Positions 57,692 to 64,000 of a DNA stretch of 64,000 nucleotides are shown piece after piece. Origin of the DNA: Cucumis sativus (taxonomy: Eukaryota > Streptophyta > Magnoliopsida > Cucurbitales > Cucurbitaceae). Below the pieces are notes generated by a model, which was not told where the DNA came from, did no database searches, and saw only the letters and a program-made list of their open reading frames with translations. The stretch's first letter is position 1; the number at the start of each line of letters is the position of its first letter. A program made the translations under genes and the position numbers. Location of the stretch: positions 25,252,272-25,316,271 of the forward strand of contig NC_026659.2 in assembly GCF_000004075.3 (NCBI RefSeq). Direction: 5' to 3'.

Positions 57692-60105
57692 ATGAAGATT
57701 GATAGCATTTTCATATGGTTTCCTCTCCTCTTTCTCTCAACTTCTCTACTTCTTCTCAAAACCAAAAGGCTTATTTACAGCAACAACAAGAAGCTTATCA
57801 TTAATCCTCCTCCAAGCCCTCCGAAGCTTCCTTTATTGGGTCATTTACATCTCCTTGGCTCCCACCCTCATCGCTCTTTATGCAACCTTTCACGAACACA
57901 CGGCCCCATCATGCTCCTGAAACTCGGTTCTATCCCGACCGTCGTCATCTCTTCCGCAACAGCCGCGAGAGAGCTATTCAAACACCACAATCTCGCATCT
58001 TGCAACCGCCCTCGCTTAACAGGAAGTGGAAGATTATCCTACAACTTCCAAGACCTGGCTTTTTCCCCATATGGTGAGCGTTTTAGAGAGCTTCGAAAGA
58101 TTTTCATACTCGAGCTCTTTAGTACTAAACAATCATTTCATCGTATTAGAGAAGAGGAAGTGAGTTTGCTCATAAACTCAATCTCTCAACAATCCATAAA
58201 CTTTTCTTCAAATCCAATTGATTTGAGTGAAAAAAGCTATTCTCTTACTGCCAATATTACAACAAGAATTGCTTTTGGGAAGAGCTTTAGAGGGGGTGAA
58301 TTAGATAACCAAAATTTTCGAAAGGTTATGCATAGAATAACTGGTGTCCTAAAAAGCTTCTCCATTACCGATTTCTTTCCGAGTTTCGGTTGGATTGTTG
58401 ATCGAATCAGTGGTGTTCATGGGAAGTTGGAGAAGAGCTTTGGTGAGATGGATGCTTTTTTTCAAAAGGTAGTTGATGATCGTATAAACATGGACAAGGC
58501 AACTTCTGGAAATGAAGAAAACATTGTTGATGTTTTGTTGAGAATGAAGAGAGATGGCTTTCAATTTGATGAACTCGTCCTTACTCAAGATTGCATTAAA
58601 GCACTAATCATGGTAATAAGCTAAATATTTTAAAATTTTGATTAGATGGTTCTATATTTTATAATCATTTCATTCTTAAAAATTAATTAGATTTTTTCAC
58701 ATTCGAACAATTACAGAGTGATCAGTTCATCCTTAGAAACATTTAACTTAACTAAAGAAAAAAAGAAAAACGGCAATTTGTAGTGGTCTCCCATTGGAGC
58801 TGTAATATAGTATATAGCAAAAAATATTACTTAGGTTAGATGAAAAAATTTTATGGAGTAAAGTTGCATCAAGATGGGTGCAACATAGCCAGAAACCCAG
58901 ATATACATATTTTATCATGCATCACTTATTTTTGTAATATGTTTAATCACAAGTTATGATAAACTTAACTTTACTTTTAAAAAAAAAATTATCATTTTAT
59001 CTTTTTTTTCTTTTGTGACAGGTACATAATATGATATTGCATCTAACATATTTTTTCCTCGTAATATATATATATAGAATTTTTATAATAGTAGATTTTA
59101 CAAAATATTTACAACATATAGCAAATTCTATCAACAATTCTATCAGTGATAGTTATTGATATTTTTTTTATCAATGATAGAATAAATTTTTTTATTATAA
59201 CTTGTAAATATTTTAATTTATTTTTCTAATTTTAAAAATGTCTCTATATATATTCGTTTTCAAAATATATAAATGTTTAGGTGCATCTAATGTTTATGCA
59301 TTTTATAAAATTATTCAAGTAGATTATTTACTTCTCTTTTAAGTTATTTTAATTATTTTTTTGGTAGGGTTAGAAAGAGTCTAACATAAAAATGTGTGTG
59401 TCAATATTCTATTTTAAGATTTTTAAAGCAAAAAAATCAAACCAAATTCAAGTTTCATTTTTTCTTTTTATCTCAAAGAAGTGTTGTTCTTTTTAGGATA
59501 TCTTTTTAGCTGGAGTGGAAACAGGAGCAACCACCATTGTTTGGGCAATGACAGAGTTAATTAGAAACCCAAGAATAATGAAAAGGCTACAAACTCATAT
59601 CAGAAGCCACATAAAAAAAGATCAAGTAAAAGAAAAGGACCTGGAAAGGCTTCCCTATCTAAAAATGGTAGTGAAAGAGGTTCTAAGGTTGCATCCACCA
59701 GCCCCACTTCTCCTTTCAAGAGAAATCACATCTCATTTTAAGCTTAATGGTTATGATATACATCCCAAGGCTCATCTTCATGTTAATGTGTGGGCCATTG
59801 GACGAGATCCAGAATGTTGGGATAACCCTGAAGAGTTTATCCCAGAAAGATTTATGGAAAATAACATTGATTATAAAGGACAGAATTATGAATTATTACC
59901 TTTCGGAGGTGGTAGAAGAGTTTGTCCAGGAATGAATATGGGAATCTTTACAATAGAGTTGACATTGGCTAATTTGTTACTTTGTTTTGATTGGAAATTG
60001 GGAGATGGAATGAAAGAAGAAGATGTAGATATGGAAGAGAATTTTGGTCTTGCTGTTGCCAAAAAGTTACCTCTAACACTTGTTCCCGTCCCTTACTTAG
60101 CTTAA
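57692..60105 (+). CDS. P450-9: cytochrome P450, CYP71 family, with C-helix Trp replaced by Phe
   Basis: Exon 1 57692-58612 (307 codons) and exon 2 59497-60105 (202 codons), phase-0 intron of 884 bp; 509 residues. I start at MKIDSIFIW because it aligns with P450-4 and because in-frame ATGs at 57659 and 57671 lie in or just after the TATA box. Hinge PPPSPPKLPLLGH, ExxR 368-371, PERF and FGGGRRVCPGM with Cys450 are normal. The C-helix reads FRELR (131-135) where all the others have WxxxR. A two-codon loss removes RV from STKRVQSF, the usual HDLASCSRPR is HNLASCNRPR, and LLPRE is LLSRE. These changes suggest relaxed constraint or a new activity, but the frame is open throughout. Confidence 0.92.
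59085..59245. repeat. dispersed AT-rich repeat, copy in the P450-9 intron
   Basis: TTCTATCAGTGATAGTTATT, TATCAATGATAGAATAAAT and TTATAACTTGTAAATATTTT follow the family order in inverted orientation. P450-4 and P450-8 introns lack it. Confidence 0.6.
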
Positions 60106-60778
60106 ACTACCTCTTAGTTTATTTGCTACCCTAATGGAATAAATATGTTGCTCAAATGGACCACCCTAGCTTTTAGTTATATATTGTAATTTAGAGTTCT
60201 AAAATGTTTATATGATAACCTACCTCTCTCTATATATATAAGAACTTATGTTAGAAGAAGATACATTTTTGGTTTTGGGGTTAGATTTAGTTATTTATTA
60301 ATATTTTGTTTGTATGCTTATTTCACCCCTCAGATGGGAATTTAATTTCTATTATATGCCTAACTCTTTTAAAATGATATGTTTTTTTTTCTTTTAAGTT
60401 TTGAGTTTTTTTTTTTTTTTCTATTATCAACAATTGATCAAGTAAGGGTAAAAATTGCAACATTTGTTTAAGTTATTTAATGTTTAATTAATATGACGAT
60501 GAAGTTAGAAGTGTTGATGGCAAAATCTAGACAAAGAGAGTCTATTGATCGACCTTTACCTGTCATGAATTTGTATTTTGGAAAGAGGTCACTTGCAAAG
60601 CAGCCAAAATAACATATCTTGATGTTTGCTTGCTCAAAGGCACTCTAAATTTTAAGTTGATTAGTCTTTGAGTAAGAAATTTAGGAGATGAGTTTATTCG
60701 ATATGAAAGTTTAAAGGATTTAGACTTCATTTATCCTTTCAAAAATAAGACTCTGTCTGGGTTGGGTTGGACTAAACA
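60106..60778. other. 3' flank of P450-9
   Basis: The first 180 bases match the P450-4 3' flank inverted (CCTCTCTCTATATATATA near 60225). 60480-60760 is unrelated to the other flanks and has no recognised frame. Confidence 0.45.
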
Positions 60779-61261
60779 TATATAATAGTTGAAGAAAAAT
60801 ACATATATTTGTCTTGAAAAAATACTTACAAACTGCACATCCCATATGCATAAAAATTATCTAATCAATGATATGTTAGGTGACAATTTTTTTTCATTTC
60901 CGTTTAGATAATTCAATTCTTTTTTTTGTGGGTATAATGGAAATGCGATACATATAGATATCAGTGCATTAAATGCACTCATTTACTACTCTTTGTATCA
61001 TTTAATTTACTTGGTTGCATTTCATTTAGTTTATTTTTCACATCGTTGAACTTTTTTTATCTTTTGCAGCAGATTCAACTCTATCTACCAATATATCACA
61101 TAGCAAAATTATTATTACTACTATTATTATTATAATAGAAGAAGAATGAAGAAAAGAGTTTACTAGAAAATTGTAATGAAATACTGAATTATACCTAATA
61201 TTGTTTTGGGTAATGTTAATCAATGGTAGCAATATTTTCCAAGATAATAAGTATATAGGGA
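60779..61261. repeat. duplicated segment, matches 36693-37150
   Basis: ATAATAGTTGAAGAAAAATA to TTTTCCAAGATAATAAGTA runs nearly identical to the region upstream of P450-6, including the ATT microsatellite. The match begins abruptly at about 60779, a duplication breakpoint. Confidence 0.8.
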
Positions 61262-61760
61262 GAACTGTTATCAATCCAAAAGATAAAGATTGGCCTTGGC
61301 ATTACGTTAATCTCAGACACAAATTTCGCTCTACTAACCAAATGTCTATGGATGTATCAATGTGAGCCAAAATCTGTATGGAGATCTATCATAGATGCTA
61401 TTCCAACTTGTTGGGAGATTTTTCACATAAAGGAAATGATAGCAGCTCAAATGCTCCTTGGAGATCCATACATAAAAGGATTGAGTGGTATATAAAAGCA
61501 ACATGAAATGGAAAGTGAATAATGATAAATAATAGAGGCCTATCGACTTCAAAAGGCAAGTTTTTTTTTTTTTTTTGTTAATTACACACTCTCTATTATA
61601 TCTCTAAATATCAATGTTTTGTTATAGTCGTATGGGCTTATCTCTAGCTTTTGAACTTTTTGTTCCCTTGCGCTTTTATGAATATATATTGGGTATGATA
61701 GAGGTTCATTTAGTATCTTTAAAAGGGTGCACCTACTAACCCACCGTTCGTATCCTTTTT
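61262..61760 (+). mobile_element. LINE ORF2 relic, second copy
   Basis: Plus-strand frame reads NFALLTKCLWMYQCEPKSVW and IIDAIPTCWEIFHIKEMIAA, the post-RT region of plant LINE ORF2, then jumps to the 3' tail (AGAGGCCTATCGACTTCAAA, GTGCACCTACTAACCCACC). It keeps about 100 bp missing from the copy at 37120 and lacks about 560 bp (37349-38080) kept there. Confidence 0.85.
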
Positions 61761-61875
61761 AAAAAAGAACAATAAACTAATCAACAATGAATAACATTTT
61801 GAAGGATTTTCAACATTGAATATATATTATATACATTATTTAGAGGTAGCCTCTTGGAAAATTGGTGATTTGTCA

Positions 61876-63194
61876 TGTAGCCACCTATTTTTATCCTACC
61901 AATAATTTTCTCTAAAAATAATATTAGTAATAATGGTTAAACTTTTATTTATTTATTTTTAGAAAAAAAGGTAAAAAATTTAGTAATAACATATATTATT
62001 GATATCTCATTTTCATTATTTTAGGACATAAAAATAAATCAACTTATTTTAAATAAAATATTTTAATATCACATCTATATTATTTGTACTATTTAAAGAA
62101 AAAAATAAATGAATTTGTTTTAAATAAAATCTTCTAATATCAATTTTAAGTATTTTATATCATTTTAGGAAAAAAAAGAAAATTAATTTCAAAAAAAAAA
62201 ATCTTTTAATATCCATTTAATTTATTTATTTATTTTACAAAATCTCAAAAAATCGCATTTAGTTTAGTTTATTTATTTTAGGAAAATGAAATTTACCTTA
62301 TTAATATAATATCAAATTTGGATTATTCTTTTCTTATTTTTTTTATTGTTATTATGTTTCCATTCTTTTACCATTCACGTTCATATATCATAATTATTGT
62401 TATATGCACTTAAATGTAACTCTTTGTATTTAAATTTTTTAATGTTTTAAAATTCTTCCAATTTAAAATTCTTTATGTTTTAAATAAAAGACATTTTTTT
62501 ATAAAAAAAATCATTTAGCAAATTTGTCTCTAATGCTATAAATGTTTCATGTTTTTTCAAAACCTTCAAAATTTAACATATGATTTCATAAGATTTCCTA
62601 AACCAGTCTTTTCTAAAAACTTATACCGTTTTCCTTAAAAAAAATCCTACGATGGAATCTAAAACTTTCTGGAAGTCCGTTATTTCTAGATTTTTGAGGT
62701 GAGGGATCAATATATTTGGAAGTCCGAGATTTAATCTCAAGAAAAAATGAATTTAATTAGTATTTTAAAAAAATCTTTATTCAAAGACTAGCCTAGGATA
62801 GATTTTGAGAAATTGTAATAATTTCTCATTTTCTTAAGGTGAGAAATTTTAAATTTGTAATCTTAATTAATGGAATATTATTCCACGCTTCAAACATTGA
62901 AGCAATAGGGTAAAATAAGACATTAGTTTAAAAATAAATTAAAACATATTTTCAATTTAAGATTTTAAATTTGGGCACCGTTTTTTAAATGGGTGTTGTG
63001 AGGTGCTAATAACTTCCCCACACAAATGACTCCCGAACTCAATTCAATTTTTTTCGCAGACAATTTTTTTTGTTTACTTTATTTCGGTATCCAATCACAC
63101 CGTAAGAAAGATTGGTGGCGACTCTTATTTTATTTTTAAACTAACTCTTTTAAGGACGTCGGCCGCTCCGCTTCGTCTCGGGCACATGGCGACA
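61876..63194 (+). mobile_element. solo LTR with 5-bp target-site duplication
   Basis: Starts TGTAGCCACC and ends GGCGACA, so TG...CA with imperfect short inverted ends. It is flanked on both sides by TGTCA (61871-61875 and 63195-63199). Length 1319 bp. The duplicated region beside P450-7 has no insertion at the matching place (GATTTGTAATACATATATA near 38420). No internal retroelement sequence is present. Relatives: 54500-55690, 47619-47705 and 12420-13235. Confidence 0.8.
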
Positions 63195-63196
63195 TG

Positions 63197-63198
<2 letters not shown>

Positions 63199-63240
<42 letters not shown>
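63199..63240. repeat. (AT)21 microsatellite
   Basis: Uninterrupted AT dinucleotides directly after the solo LTR. The paralogous site near 38428 has only about five units. Confidence 0.95.
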
Positions 63241-63242
<2 letters not shown>

Positions 63243-64000
63243 CCTAATCAACAAGAGAAGTGAAGTAGAAAGCAACGACACTTTCACATGGAGCGTTGAA
63301 TTTTGGAAAAAAACTTGGTTGCAATCGGGATTAATAAAGTTCTTTATATCGTATACGTTGCTTTCAAATGAACTTCATTTCTAAATTTTTGAAGGACAAT
63401 AGAGGACGTGATTGGAGAGTGATTAGTCACCGAAAGCAGGATTTGAACAACTACAATAGCAGCAAATATTATCAACATTCAACCCAATTAGCTAACCTAT
63501 ATCTACATCATCGTCCTTTACTTTATTTTCAATTGATATAAATTGTCCATTACTTGTTCCCAATCCAAACAGCGGGTCCACTTCCAGAAAGCTCTAAAAA
63601 TTGAAAGACACTATAAGAAATGAAGTGATGTATATTATTTGAATTATTGAGGACAGTAACCCAATCATCGTCCTTTATTTATATAATTTGATGTAGTTTT
63701 ATTATCTACCACCATCTACATGTTACATTCTTTCTCAAATTATAAATTTATTATTTTAGACAAATCAAATTAAGGTGTGTTTTTTATTGGTCAAATTGAG
63801 TACAACAATAGAATAACCAACAGCTAAAAACTCAAGGATAGAAAAGATGCTTTCATATATGATACTTGATTTTTTTCAAAAGAAAAAAAAGAAGGAATAT
63901 GAAAAAAAGAAACATAAATAAGACAAATATAAGAGTTGATTTTATGGCCAATATAATGTCGTTGCAAATTACAATAATATAACAAAACAGGGGAAGACCC
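63241..64000. repeat. duplicated 3' flank of a P450-7-like gene, cut by the window edge
   Basis: 63241-63660 matches 38440-38875 and 63675-64000 matches 39195-39500, ending at GGGGAAGACCC, which lies 54 bp from the P450-7 stop codon. About 300 bp of the P450-7 flank (38880-39190) is missing here. A minus-strand P450 is therefore expected just beyond the right edge. Confidence 0.8.

Noticed and set aside
5777-60105. Complete terpenoid or other mixed biosynthetic gene cluster
   Set aside because: Only P450s are present; no synthase, acyl- or glycosyltransferase motif was seen on either strand.
63199-63240. CRISPR or telomere-like array
   Set aside because: It is a plain AT dinucleotide microsatellite; nothing in a plant window supports CRISPR.

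Overview
The window is AT-rich nuclear DNA of a flowering plant. Two-exon CYP71 genes with GT-AG introns, LINE and copia relics, and a nuclear-type tRNA show this. The protein style (CYP71B-like) and a recurrent short 'tatcagtgatag' repeat that I associate with cucurbits suggest Cucurbitaceae, probably Cucumis; that placement is inference. Nothing here is bacterial or viral.

The core is a cluster of membrane-anchored cytochrome P450 monooxygenases of the CYP71 family. There are eight apparently intact genes: P450-1 at 5777-7666 (+), P450-2 at 8012-9812 (-), P450-4 at 19864-22168 (-), P450-5 at 30152-32174 (+), P450-6 at 34357-36367 (-), P450-7 at 39554-41591 (-), P450-8 at 46628-49216 (-) and P450-9 at 57692-60105 (+). 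There is one multiply deleted pseudogene (P450-3, 16628-17838, +), one decayed exon-2 fragment (18838-19027, +) and a 3' stub fused to a tRNA-Glu relic (about 44053-44650). Each intact gene has one phase-0 intron just before the I-helix. Genes 4, 8 and 9 form one close subgroup, 3, 5 and 7 another; 6 is nearer to 4/8/9, 1 is more distant, and 2 is the outlier.

Layout. At the left edge (1-1000, minus strand) lies the first coding exon of an RGLG-type RING E3 ubiquitin ligase, then a tRNA-Thr(UGU) gene at 1847-1918. Genes 1 and 2 converge at 5.8-9.8 kb. A repeat-rich stretch follows (10-16 kb) with a copia relic that retains its primer-binding site and start of gag. From 16 kb to the right end, the window is a mosaic of duplicated and inverted P450 blocks: 18.2-25.7 kb matches 46.1-51.5 kb and, inverted, about 55.7-60.2 kb; 36.7-39.5 kb matches 60.8-64.0 kb; 42.2-43.9 kb matches 51.8-53.0 kb. 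The right edge stops about 54 bp short of where a further minus-strand P450 should end.

The enzymes should sit on the endoplasmic reticulum and oxidise small lipophilic substrates with a separate NADPH-P450 reductase. No terpene synthase, transferase or other pathway partner is visible, so substrates cannot be named. The most informative signals are evolutionary: an LTR insertion with a target-site duplication and a paralogous near-empty site, complementary deletions in duplicated LINE relics, short-homology deletions that made the pseudogene, conserved tiny upstream ORFs, and two active-site substitutions (Trp to Phe in P450-9, Gly to Glu in P450-7).
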